From positions 1 to 49,289 of the forward strand of contig JAAYIH010000054.1 of assembly GCA_012523545.1 (NCBI GenBank): a DNA stretch of 49,289 nt, in the 5' to 3' direction. This DNA is from Bacillota bacterium (lineage in GTDB: Bacteria > Bacillota > Proteinivoracia > UBA4975). The notes under the pieces were generated by a model, which saw nothing but the letters and a program-made list of their open reading frames with translations, was not told the origin of the DNA and did not search any database. Of this stretch, positions 1 through 7,221 are shown piece after piece (within the stretch, counting starts at the first letter, position 1; every line of letters begins with the position of its first letter). A program made the translations under genes and the position numbers.

Positions 1-2
1 CT

Positions 3-179
3 GCGCTGGTGCAAGACGTCGCGACCAGGCATGAAGAATGCGGCGCAATAGTGGAATTGCTCGCAGTCGTGCTCATCCTTTTTGGCGGTGCCGCTGCCTT
101 CTGCGTCGCCGTCTGCGGTATTGGCAAGGTGCAGTCCTGTGATGTAGGCTGGCTGCACGTCACCGCTGTCTGCAAGTAG
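3..179 (+). CDS. 3' end of a small Cys-rich hydrophobic peptide, candidate secreted peptide precursor (partial)
   Basis: One frame is open from the left edge to a TAG at 177-179, giving at least 58 residues; the start lies outside the window. Numbered from the first full codon, it has a hydrophobic stretch (about residues 16-38) containing a Gly-Gly pair (28-29). Five cysteines sit at 13, 34, 38, 46 and 57, four of them in the last 25 residues, and the peptide ends in Lys. The other two forward frames stop within the first 50 bases. A peptide-binding/protease gene, an ABC exporter and disulfide enzymes follow on the same strand, so I infer a precursor whose C-terminal core forms disulfides. 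It could instead be the tail of an unrelated small membrane protein. No family was recognised. Confidence 0.45.
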   Translation, partial: ALVQDVATRHEECGAIVELLAVVLILFGGAAAFCVAVCGIGKVQSCDVGWLHVTAVCK

Positions 180-197
180 GCGGCAGGCAACCTGGGG

Positions 198-237
198 CCA
201 AAGTAGAGAAAGCCGCTCCCGGCTTTCTCTACTTTGG
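198..237 (+). promoter_or_regulatory. perfect 18-bp hairpin between peptide gene and maturation genes
   Basis: Positions 198-215 pair perfectly with 220-237 around a four-base CTCC loop. No T-run follows on the + strand, so it is not a standard full terminator. Hairpins between a peptide gene and its processing genes often stabilise the short upstream message or let only part of transcription through. That role is inferred here. Confidence 0.7.
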
Positions 238-267
238 AAACTTACCGAGATAAGGAGTGGCATAGCA

Positions 268-1146
268 ATGTACATCGGCGCCAACACTGTGGTGTCGCTG
301 CCCTGCGGGGTGGCCGTCGACGGCGACGGCCTCTTCGACGCGGCGGTAAACCACAACTACAAGCTCAACGAAACCGGCAACGCCGTCGTCCGACAGTTGC
401 TGGAAGGGGCTACAGTGGGCGAAGTATGCCGGCGCATTGCCGCACAATACGGCTGTTCTGCGGACACTGTATTCAGGGACATCCGTGCCCTTTTGCACCA
501 GCTCAACCAGAGGGCGTTGATTCACGTACATACACCCGGAGAATTTTGGGCCCGCATCCGCGCCCTGGTGCGGCAACCGGCTCAAATCTTCTTACATATA
601 CTTAAGTTTGTGCAGACCGGACCGGAGTACAAAATACACCGGTACCCCGCCAGCCTGCAGGGCATTTGGGCTGGCCTCAGGCCCTTTGCCTCCTTCATGA
701 TGTACGGAGTGCTGTTTGTTGCGGCGGCAATTTTCCTGTCGGCGCTGCTGTCTGCAGGGGCGGTGGATATTACCGAGACGGCATTGCTGTCGGCTGCCCC
801 GGTGCTGGGGGCGCTGCTCTTCCTGCTCAGCCTGGTGGTCCATGAATACGGTCACCTGTGGAGCCTGCGCCGGTACGGCGCCGGCGAGCAGAGTATTATA
901 ATCCGGCGCGGTTTTTCCATCAACGTTGCGCACCCCCAATTGCCGCGCAAAGCCGGCGTCATTGTGGCTCTTTCGGGGCCGCTGCCGGCCATGCTGGCGG
1001 GGCTGGCGGCGACGGGTATCCTGTCGCTGCTGGGGGCCCCCCGGCTGTATACATTGCTGGCGCTGTTGATCAGCATTTCCCACCTGTATACCCTGACCCC
1101 CTGGAACAAGGACGGCCGCGTGCTGTGGAAGGGAGCCGGTAAATGA
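268..1146 (+). CDS. PqqD-like domain fused to M50 (site-2-type) membrane metalloprotease
   Basis: The 292-residue protein has two parts. Residues 1 to about 95 resemble PqqD/RiPP recognition elements: a 'LNETG' turn, a helix ending in a two-helix 'TVGEVCRRIAAQYG' type pattern, then an 'L..L..RALI' end. Such domains bind leader peptides of ribosomally made peptides. From about residue 130 it is a multi-pass membrane protein with the zinc motif HEYGH (His192, Glu193, His196) and a second M50 motif NKDGR with Asp282, so both halves of the active site are present. An AAGGAG SD at 252-257 supports this ATG. Its stop overlaps the next start (ATGA). By comparison with M50 proteins of peptide operons such as yydH, it probably cuts or handles the peptide encoded just upstream. 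That substrate is inferred. Confidence 0.8.
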   Translation: MYIGANTVVSLPCGVAVDGDGLFDAAVNHNYKLNETGNAVVRQLLEGATVGEVCRRIAAQYGCSADTVFRDIRALLHQLNQRALIHVHTPGEFWARIRALVRQPAQIFLHILKFVQTGPEYKIHRYPASLQGIWAGLRPFASFMMYGVLFVAAAIFLSALLSAGAVDITETALLSAAPVLGALLFLLSLVVHEYGHLWSLRRYGAGEQSIIIRRGFSINVAHPQLPRKAGVIVALSGPLPAMLAGLAATGILSLLGAPRLYTLLALLISISHLYTLTPWNKDGRVLWKGAGK

Positions 1147-1919
1147 TGCAGGTAAGCCAGGAAAAGCCGGAGCTGAAAAAACAGGCGCTGACCCTCGCCG
1201 GGGCAGTCGCCGTCCGGGGCCGCTTTCAATTGGGCCCCCTGGAAGCCTCCCTTCCCTTTGGCCAGATTACGGTGGTGGTCGGGCCCAACGGAGCGGGCAA
1301 GACCACCCTGACCCGGGTGTTGCTGGGGCAAATCCCGCTTAAAAAGGGGCACATCCGCTTGCAGGAGCGGGAGATTCATACCGCCCGGGCCGAGTGGCGC
1401 GCGCGGCTGGGTTTTTTGTCCGACGACCCCAATGAACTGCTGATTGAGTGCAGTGCCGAAGAGCTGTGGCGGTTCTGCATCGGCGTCAATGTCCTGCGAT
1501 TTCCGAAGGATATCCGGTCCCAAATGCGGGCCGCGATGCTCAGGCGCGCCCGGGCGTTGGCGGACATGCTGCATTTTCTGCCGCCGGCGCGGCAGCCCAT
1601 TGCCGAGTACAGCCTGGGCATGCGCAAGAAAACCCAGCTCATTGCCGCCCTGTGTACTGATCCGGACATAATAATCCTGGATGAGCCCAGGAACGGGCTG
1701 GATCCCATCGGCATCGATCAGATGCACCGCCTGCTGCGCGCCCTGGTGGCGGAAGGCAAGTTGGTGCTTATCGCCACCCACGACCTGGCCTGGGCTTTGG
1801 CCCATGCCCATAATTTCCTCGTCCTGCGGGCAGGCAGGATGGTGCTGGCGGCAACCGCCGATGAGGTAAAGCGCAAGGGGGGTGAGGCGTATTTGCTGGA
1901 CCGGCTTGCGCAGGACTGA
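1143..1919 (+). CDS. ABC transporter ATP-binding protein (peptide export or immunity)
   Basis: This 258-residue ABC ATPase has Walker A GPNGAGKTT at residues 47-55, a variant signature YSLGMRKK, Walker B ending DEP at about 180-182, and an H-loop ATHD. The 'SLGM' signature is typical of BcrA/SkfE/YydI-like exporters that work with a separate permease. The start ATG overlaps the stop of the protease gene by four bases, so translation is probably coupled. The adjacent permease and the peptide context point to export of, or self-protection from, the peptide made here. The substrate is inferred. Confidence 0.88.
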   Translation: MMQVSQEKPELKKQALTLAGAVAVRGRFQLGPLEASLPFGQITVVVGPNGAGKTTLTRVLLGQIPLKKGHIRLQEREIHTARAEWRARLGFLSDDPNELLIECSAEELWRFCIGVNVLRFPKDIRSQMRAAMLRRARALADMLHFLPPARQPIAEYSLGMRKKTQLIAALCTDPDIIILDEPRNGLDPIGIDQMHRLLRALVAEGKLVLIATHDLAWALAHAHNFLVLRAGRMVLAATADEVKRKGGEAYLLDRLAQD

Positions 1920-3438
1920 GGGCAAAGATTTTCTTGCGGTGACGGCCAGTCTCATTGAGGTGACCCTCAACTCGATTATCCGCAAGTTGCCCTTTGCCCT
2001 GCCCTCGGTGCCCGTGACCGTTGGGGGGGCGCTGTTGCTGGCCCTGGGGCTGGGCTTTGCCTGGGCGGCGCCGCTGCAGCGGGCACTGGCGGCAATGCTG
2101 GACATCACCCCCGGGCATTTTCGGTTTACGGTGTTTTACGCCCTGTTTGCCCTGTGGTTTTACCTGCCGGTGTCCATGATGTTTCCCACCATTGCGCCCG
2201 CCGAAGGGCGGCTGCGCTTTTTGGCCCGGCTGCCTTTGCCGCCGCGGATGCTGGGCATTTGCCTGATGTCCCCGGTGCTCCTGGTGCTGGTGCTGTTGGT
2301 GCTGATGGTGCTGCCGGCATATCTGGGGGCAGCGGCAGCGGCGCTGGGGCTGTCTTATCTCAATGCGCTGCTGATGCTGGTGGCCCTGGCGGCGGTATGC
2401 GCCACCCACGCCCAGGCCACCTACGCCCTCGGTGCCAACCTGGCGGTGCGCTGGAATGCTCTGGGGTTAAGCGCAACGGCGACCAACCAAATCCTGGCCT
2501 TTGGCTATGCAGCGCTGCTGGTCTTTGCCGTGCGCCAGAGTTTTCTGGGGGTGTACAGCTCTTACGGGCAACTGGTCAAGTACATACTGGTGCTGTTAAA
2601 ATGGCCGTTGCTGCTGGCGCCGGCCGGCAGCGGCAGCCCCTGGTTGCCGGCGGCGGCGGGGGCGGTGTTGCTGGCGGCGGGGGCATTGGGCACGGCCTTG
2701 TTGCCCGCTGTCCTCGCCCCGCGGGTCAACGAAGGGTTTGGGCGGGCAAGGTTTGGCTCCCGCCTGCTGCTCCGCTTTCCCCGGCTGGAGCTGTTTGTGC
2801 GCTTTGCCCGGTCGCCCCGCATGCGCGAACACATCAACGTGTATACCCTGGCGCTGATTATCATCACGGCGCTGATCAAAATAAGCGAGCAGGTCTTTCA
2901 ACGGGCGCTGAGCACCCAGCTGGTCTTTTTGCTCGCCGCCATAGCCGGCAACCTGGCGGCGCTGTGCAGCGCAGTGACCACCGCGCCCGCAGAATTTTAC
3001 CAGTTCCAGGTCGGCCTGTCGGTGCATAAAATGCGGGCACTGGCCTTTGCCTTCGGAATTGTTTTTTCCTTGGGGTTTGGGCTGGCGGCTGGGGCGGCGG
3101 CCCTGGCTGTTTTAAACCAGCCCTGGCGCCTGTTGTACAGGTTGCTTACGCTGTCCGCCGTCAGCAGCCTCGTTGGCTATGCCTACGGGGCACTGGCCCT
3201 GTCCCGGTCTTACTACCGCACGCCCGTCGACGGCCTGGCCCTGATTGCCTGCAGCATCTTCCTCCTGGCCATCGGGGCCGTCGCTGCCAGGCTGGGGTTC
3301 CCGCTGGACACGGCCCGGGGCGGAGCGGCGGCGGGCGTGGCCCTGGCGGCGGCGCTGGCGGCTGTGTTTGCCCTTCAGTACCGGCGGGCCAAGGCCGGCA
3401 AGGCCTTTGGGGACAGACAAGGGGAGGTGAAGTTTTGA
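1882..3438 (+). CDS. ABC-type permease, large multi-pass membrane protein
   Basis: Up to 518 residues, strongly hydrophobic, with roughly a dozen membrane segments and short Arg-rich cytoplasmic loops. No soluble domain or enzyme motif is seen. It directly follows the ATPase gene and is very probably its membrane partner, comparable in position and size class to SkfF-type permeases. The start is uncertain. GTG at 1882 overlaps the ATPase gene by 38 bases, while GTG at 1939 (499 residues) lies just past its stop; neither has a well-placed SD. Low sequence identity to textbook ABC-2 permeases would be expected, so the family call rests on topology and context. Confidence 0.75.
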   Translation: MRRICWTGLRRTEGKDFLAVTASLIEVTLNSIIRKLPFALPSVPVTVGGALLLALGLGFAWAAPLQRALAAMLDITPGHFRFTVFYALFALWFYLPVSMMFPTIAPAEGRLRFLARLPLPPRMLGICLMSPVLLVLVLLVLMVLPAYLGAAAAALGLSYLNALLMLVALAAVCATHAQATYALGANLAVRWNALGLSATATNQILAFGYAALLVFAVRQSFLGVYSSYGQLVKYILVLLKWPLLLAPAGSGSPWLPAAAGAVLLAAGALGTALLPAVLAPRVNEGFGRARFGSRLLLRFPRLELFVRFARSPRMREHINVYTLALIIITALIKISEQVFQRALSTQLVFLLAAIAGNLAALCSAVTTAPAEFYQFQVGLSVHKMRALAFAFGIVFSLGFGLAAGAAALAVLNQPWRLLYRLLTLSAVSSLVGYAYGALALSRSYYRTPVDGLALIACSIFLLAIGAVAARLGFPLDTARGGAAAGVALAAALAAVFALQYRRAKAGKAFGDRQGEVKF

Positions 3439-3740
3439 AAAGCGTCATCAGAGTGCTGACGGCGGGGGTATTTATCGGTTTGCTGATTTGCGTCGCCCTG
3501 TTTATCGCTGTAGGCATAAAGTCTTCCGGGGCGACGGGTACGGTGACCCAGGAATTCCTGGGCGTTCCCGTCCTGGAAAGCACCAAAACCGCTTTGGCGG
3601 CAGGCGGCTTTTCGGCGCAACTGCGGCCGCTGCCGGGCCTGTTGCTGCCCCTGCTGGGCCCGGCGCTGGTCCTGCTGGCGGCGCATATAATAATCAAGCC
3701 CCTGGCAACCCGCGGCAAGGGGCGGGTTGCCGAAGAATAA
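3435..3740 (+). CDS. small two-helix membrane protein of the peptide cluster
   Basis: This 101-residue protein starts with TTG, placed six bases after a strong GGGGAGGTG SD (3421-3429), and its start overlaps the stop of the permease gene. It has an N-terminal membrane helix (about residues 7-28), a loop of some 30 residues and a second helix (about 66-88), then a basic tail. There are no recognisable motifs and only one Cys, within the first helix. Its place between the permease and the redox genes suggests an accessory transporter subunit or an immunity protein. I do not recognise the family. Confidence 0.7.
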   Translation: MKSVIRVLTAGVFIGLLICVALFIAVGIKSSGATGTVTQEFLGVPVLESTKTALAAGGFSAQLRPLPGLLLPLLGPALVLLAAHIIIKPLATRGKGRVAEE

Positions 3741-3756
3741 GCGGGGAGGAGTGGCC

Positions 3757-4410
3757 ATGTCCAGACAGGTAAAGATGTTGCTGCTGTTCTTCCTGTTGGC
3801 GGGCAGCGTGTTCAGCATTGCCCGGTTCGCCGGGTCCGGCCTGCTGGCGCAGCCCCAGCCGGCGGGCAAGACGGTGAGCCCGGCGGATTTGCCAGTGCGG
3901 GAGTACAACCACCGGACGGGGAGCGGCGGCGCTGTGACGGTGCTGGTATTTTCCGATTTCCAGTGTTCGTCATGCCGCACCGCTGCCCAGGCCCTGGACA
4001 GGCTGGCTGAGGAATTTGCCCGGGAAATAACCCTGGTGTACAAGCATTATCCCCTGCCCCGCTTTGCAAACTCCTTTGCCGCTGCCCTGGCGGCGGAGGC
4101 GGCGGGGGCGCAGGGCAAGTTTTGGGACATGCACGATTTGCTGTATGAAAGGCAGTCTGAGTGGACAGACGCAGCAGAGCCCGTTGCGGTTTTTGGCCAA
4201 TGGGCCGCACAACTGGGACTGGATGTGGAACAGTTCCGGCGGGATGTCGCCAGCGAGGAAGTGGCGGAGAGGGTGCGCCAGGACATCGCCGACGGGCAGC
4301 AGCTGGAGATCATCGGGACGCCGACCATCTACGTCAACGGCACGCCGTTGCCCGTTAAACCCACTTACAGGAATCTGAAAAGGGCAATTGAACTGGCTCT
4401 GGAGCCCTGA
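3757..4410 (+). CDS. membrane-anchored DsbA-like thioredoxin-fold oxidoreductase
   Basis: The 217-residue protein has an N-terminal hydrophobic anchor (about residues 5-22) and an extracytoplasmic thioredoxin fold of the DsbA/Thioredoxin_4 type. The active site is Cys70-Ser-Ser-Cys73 and the cis-proline loop is GTPT, with Pro189. A GGGGAGGA SD at 743-750 of the fourth kilobase (3743-3750) supports ATG 3757 over an upstream TTG at 3727. Family members oxidise or isomerise disulfides in exported proteins; BdbA and SkfH play such parts in Bacillus peptide operons. Here it is likely to form disulfides in the Cys-rich peptide encoded at the left edge. Confidence 0.85.
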   Translation: MSRQVKMLLLFFLLAGSVFSIARFAGSGLLAQPQPAGKTVSPADLPVREYNHRTGSGGAVTVLVFSDFQCSSCRTAAQALDRLAEEFAREITLVYKHYPLPRFANSFAAALAAEAAGAQGKFWDMHDLLYERQSEWTDAAEPVAVFGQWAAQLGLDVEQFRRDVASEEVAERVRQDIADGQQLEIIGTPTIYVNGTPLPVKPTYRNLKRAIELALEP

Positions 4411-4446
4411 GAGGCGATTGGGTCCTTGAACGAGGGAGGGAAAAAA

Positions 4447-4839
4447 ATGACGGACAAGCGCGCCGGCATCCTTGCCCTGCTGGCCGCCATCAACGTCCTG
4501 GTGTTGGGGGCGGTCTTCTGGCTGGAGAATTCCGGGCCGGGCTGCGACTGGCTGTGTCAGGAGCAGGCGGGTGTGCTGGACAGCGGCACCGCTGCTGGTT
4601 TAGGCATATTGGCTTCAGTGGGCCTGGGTTGGGCGGGCCGTGCGGCCCGGAGAGCGGATAGGTTTCGGTATGCCGCCGCCGCTCTGGCAGCAGCGGCGAC
4701 GGGGTTGGCGGCCCTGCGCCTGTTTCAGCCCGCCGGCCTGGCGGCGCTGTTTGCGCTGCGCCTGCTGGCTGTAGGCATTTTTGGCCTGATGGGCGCTCTG
4801 CTGCTTTACGCACCGGCGGCCCGCCAGGCGCCGGAGTGA
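4447..4839 (+). CDS. small four-helix membrane protein with Cys33/Cys37, possible quinone-linked redox partner
   Basis: This is a 130-residue membrane protein with about four predicted helices. After the first helix a short loop carries Cys33-Asp-Trp-Leu-Cys37, followed by 'VLDSG' and a Gly-rich helix. That pattern faintly recalls the loop Cys pair and 'S.yg..fG' region of VKOR/DsbB-type proteins. No second CxxC is visible, so a full VKOR active site is not supported. The start is ATG 4447 after GAGGGAGGG (4432-4440). Lying between a DsbA-like and a thioredoxin-CcdA protein, it may re-oxidise the former. Function is inferred; it may equally be a structural subunit. Confidence 0.6.
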   Translation: MTDKRAGILALLAAINVLVLGAVFWLENSGPGCDWLCQEQAGVLDSGTAAGLGILASVGLGWAGRAARRADRFRYAAAALAAAATGLAALRLFQPAGLAALFALRLLAVGIFGLMGALLLYAPAARQAPE

Positions 4840-4869
4840 AGCGGCGGAAAAACGGAAGGAGGGGTTGCG

Positions 4870-6009
4870 GTGGCTGACGGTATTTGCAGGCGGGCGGCGG
4901 TCTTTCTCCTGCTTGCCATAGTCCTGAGTTTTGTTTCCCCGGCTGCAGCCGTCCCGGAGGGCGGGGAGGCTGAGCTCTGGTATTTCTGGGGGGAGGGGTG
5001 CAGGAAGTGCGCCTCGGCCCGTGCCTGGCTGGAGGACCTCAAGGGCAAGTACCCGGCGCTGACGGTGCATGAGGCCGAAGTGTGGAAGGACCCCCAGGGG
5101 CAGCGGCAGTATGTGGAAAAGCTGAAGGCCATGGGGGCAGAGGCGTCGGTGGTGCCGGCCTTTGTGGCGGGGCAAAGGGTGTGGCTGGGTTTCAACAGCG
5201 CCTACGCCGCGGAAATTGAAGAGGAGATAAGGCTGGCCCTGGCTGCAGAGGGCGGCGGGGAGGGCGCTGCCCTGGCCCGTAATATCCTGGACCTGGGGCC
5301 GCTGGGGAGCATTTACCTGGCCGGCCAGCCGCTGTTGCTTCTTACGGCGTTAATTGCCTTTGCGGACGGATTCAACCCCTGTTCACTGTGGGTGCTGACG
5401 GTGCTGCTGGCCATGATTTTAAGTTCCGGTTCCCGCTCCCGGGTTATGGCAGTGGGCATTACCTTTTTGCTGGTCACCGGCCTGGTGTACGGGCTGTTCA
5501 TTTCCGGTTTTTTTGGCATACTGAGCATCGTCAATCATTTGTACTGGCTGCGGGTAGCCATTGTGGCACTGGCCCTGGTCTTCGCCGTCATCAACATCAA
5601 GGACTTTTTCTTTTTCAAAAAGGGGGTTTCCCTGACCATCCCCGAGGCCATGAAAAAGAATATCTACCGGGGCGGCCGGGAAATAAGAAAGGAGCGTTCG
5701 CTGCCGGCCATGCTGATGTTGACGGCGACGCTGGCGGCAGGGACAGCCCTGGTTGAACTGCCGTGTACGGCGGGATTGCCCATGCTGTGGGCCAGCCTGC
5801 TGTCCAATGCCGCGGTTTCCGGCGGCGCCTTTTTCTTGCTGTTGCTGGTGTACCTGGCGGTGTTCCTGAGCATTGCCATTGCAATTCTCATTGCGGCGGT
5901 GGCGACGATGCGCACCAGGCGCCTGCAGGAAGTGCACGGGCGCACCCTGAAGCTCATCGGCGGAATCATCATGGCCATAATGGGCGTGGGGATGGCGCTC
6001 AACTTGTAG
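4870..6009 (+). CDS. secreted thioredoxin-like domain fused to a CcdA/DsbD-type transmembrane domain
   Basis: The 379-residue protein starts at GTG 4870 after AAGGAGGGG. A signal sequence (about residues 7-28) is followed by a thioredoxin/glutaredoxin-like domain with Cys44-Arg-Lys-Cys47 and a downstream 'VVPAF' cis-Pro loop. From about residue 155 come six or so membrane helices of the CcdA/DsbD class, with the paired cysteines in 'NPC' (Cys171) and 'LPC' (Cys299). Such proteins carry electrons from cytoplasmic thioredoxin to extracytoplasmic disulfides, so this one would reduce or isomerise disulfides opposite the DsbA-like protein. It is the last gene before a terminator. Confidence 0.85.
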   Translation: MADGICRRAAVFLLLAIVLSFVSPAAAVPEGGEAELWYFWGEGCRKCASARAWLEDLKGKYPALTVHEAEVWKDPQGQRQYVEKLKAMGAEASVVPAFVAGQRVWLGFNSAYAAEIEEEIRLALAAEGGGEGAALARNILDLGPLGSIYLAGQPLLLLTALIAFADGFNPCSLWVLTVLLAMILSSGSRSRVMAVGITFLLVTGLVYGLFISGFFGILSIVNHLYWLRVAIVALALVFAVINIKDFFFFKKGVSLTIPEAMKKNIYRGGREIRKERSLPAMLMLTATLAAGTALVELPCTAGLPMLWASLLSNAAVSGGAFFLLLLVYLAVFLSIAIAILIAAVATMRTRRLQEVHGRTLKLIGGIIMAIMGVGMALNL

Positions 6010-6037
6010 TCCGGCGCCGGGCAATTGATATACCGGT

Positions 6038-6065
6038 AACAGGCCCCGTTGCGGGGCCTGTTTGT
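6038..6065 (+). terminator. intrinsic terminator of the peptide cluster
   Basis: A 10-bp perfect stem (6038-6047 with 6053-6062) has a five-base loop and runs into a T-rich stretch. It lies 28 bases after the CcdA-fusion stop and marks the right end of the cluster. Confidence 0.75.
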
Positions 6066-6186
6066 TCATTGAGGCGCAGTATTTCCGGAAAAAATTAGTT
6101 TCGGGCGCAGTTTGGCCTTTAAATATTTGCCCGATGATGATAAGATTTTTTTAACTGATTGTGCAGCGCGTTAGGGGGGATGGACA

Positions 6187-7203
6187 ATGGCGGGTCGAAG
6201 CGGCGGAGGCCGCATGGGGGGCGGAAGGAGTTTCGGCGGCGGCAGCGGCCGCGGCTTTGGCGGCAGAAGCAGCTTTGGCGGCCGGAGCAGTATAGGGGGC
6301 AGAAGCGGCTTCGGCGGCCGGGTTGGCGGATCCTTTGCCCGGGGCCCGCAGCCCCCGCGGCAAACCTGGCCTGTGCGCCCCGTCATCCGCCCGGTGATCA
6401 GGCCGTACCGCCGCACCGTTTGGGTAGGCGGCGCGCCGGGCTGCGGAGGCGGCTGCCTGTTGCCGGTGGTGATTTTGCTGATTATCATCCTGCTGGCCGC
6501 CATCTTTGCCTGGCAAGGGTCGGGCCGGGACGGCGACATCACCAAATCCACGGTGAGGCGGGAGCCGCTGCCTAAGGGCAGCGTGGTGGAAACGTCTTAC
6601 TATACCGATGAGTTGGGGTGGATTGGCAATCCCACCAAGCTCACAGCGGGGATGAAGAATTTCTACCGGCGGACCGGGGTGCAGCCCCATGTGTTCATCA
6701 CCGACAACATAAACGGTTATCATTATCCCGATGCTGATGTCGTGGAGGAATTTGCCTTTGCCCTGTATGACGATTTGTTCAGGGATGAAGCCCACCTCTT
6801 GCTGATTCTGTTGGAGTACCAGGGCGAATTTTCCGCCTGGTATGTCACCGGCGCCCAGGCCAAAGCGGTCCTGGACCAGGAGGCCATGGACATCCTCCTG
6901 GACTACATTTTCCTGTATTACAATTACACCAACCTCAGCAATGAAGAGTTCCTGAGCACCGCCTTTGACAAGGCCGGCAAGCGCATTATGTCGGTGACGG
7001 TTTCACCGTGGGTTTACGTTTTCATTGTGCTGGGTGTCCTGTTGATTCTGTTGCTCCTCTTCCTGTGGTGGCGCAAGGCCAAGCAGCAAAAGAATCTGGA
7101 GGCGGAACAGACCGAGAAAATGCTCAACATTCCTCTGGAGACTTTTGGGGACAGCGAGTTGGAGGAGCTGGCAGATAAGTATAAAGACGACGAAGACGAA
7201 TAA
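6187..7203 (+). CDS. Gly/Arg/Ser-rich membrane protein with TPM-like domain
   Basis: The 338-residue protein begins with about 50 residues of low-complexity Gly-Arg-Ser-Phe repeats. A Pro/Arg-rich linker and a membrane helix follow (about residues 97-113). The extracytoplasmic region (about 130-270) resembles the TPM fold, with 'RTGVQPHVFITD' and a later '..AWYVTG' strand. A second membrane helix (about 278-296) and an acidic tail (EEL.DKYKDDEDE) complete it. A Gly-rich TPM protein beside PspA is also found in Bacillus (ydjH near ydjF), where the set responds to envelope stress. The SD is AGGGGGGA at about 6173 before ATG 6187. The pspA start is 18 bases downstream, so this is one operon. Confidence 0.75.
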   Translation: MAGRSGGGRMGGGRSFGGGSGRGFGGRSSFGGRSSIGGRSGFGGRVGGSFARGPQPPRQTWPVRPVIRPVIRPYRRTVWVGGAPGCGGGCLLPVVILLIIILLAAIFAWQGSGRDGDITKSTVRREPLPKGSVVETSYYTDELGWIGNPTKLTAGMKNFYRRTGVQPHVFITDNINGYHYPDADVVEEFAFALYDDLFRDEAHLLLILLEYQGEFSAWYVTGAQAKAVLDQEAMDILLDYIFLYYNYTNLSNEEFLSTAFDKAGKRIMSVTVSPWVYVFIVLGVLLILLLLFLWWRKAKQQKNLEAEQTEKMLNIPLETFGDSELEELADKYKDDEDE

Positions 7204-7221
7204 AGACAAGGAGGTAGCGGA

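Noticed and set aside
3-179. Gly-Gly at residues 28-29 of the partial peptide as a double-glycine leader cleavage site
   Set aside because: The residues before it are continuously hydrophobic and lack the usual Glu and spaced hydrophobic pattern, and the cluster's ABC ATPase has no C39 peptidase domain.
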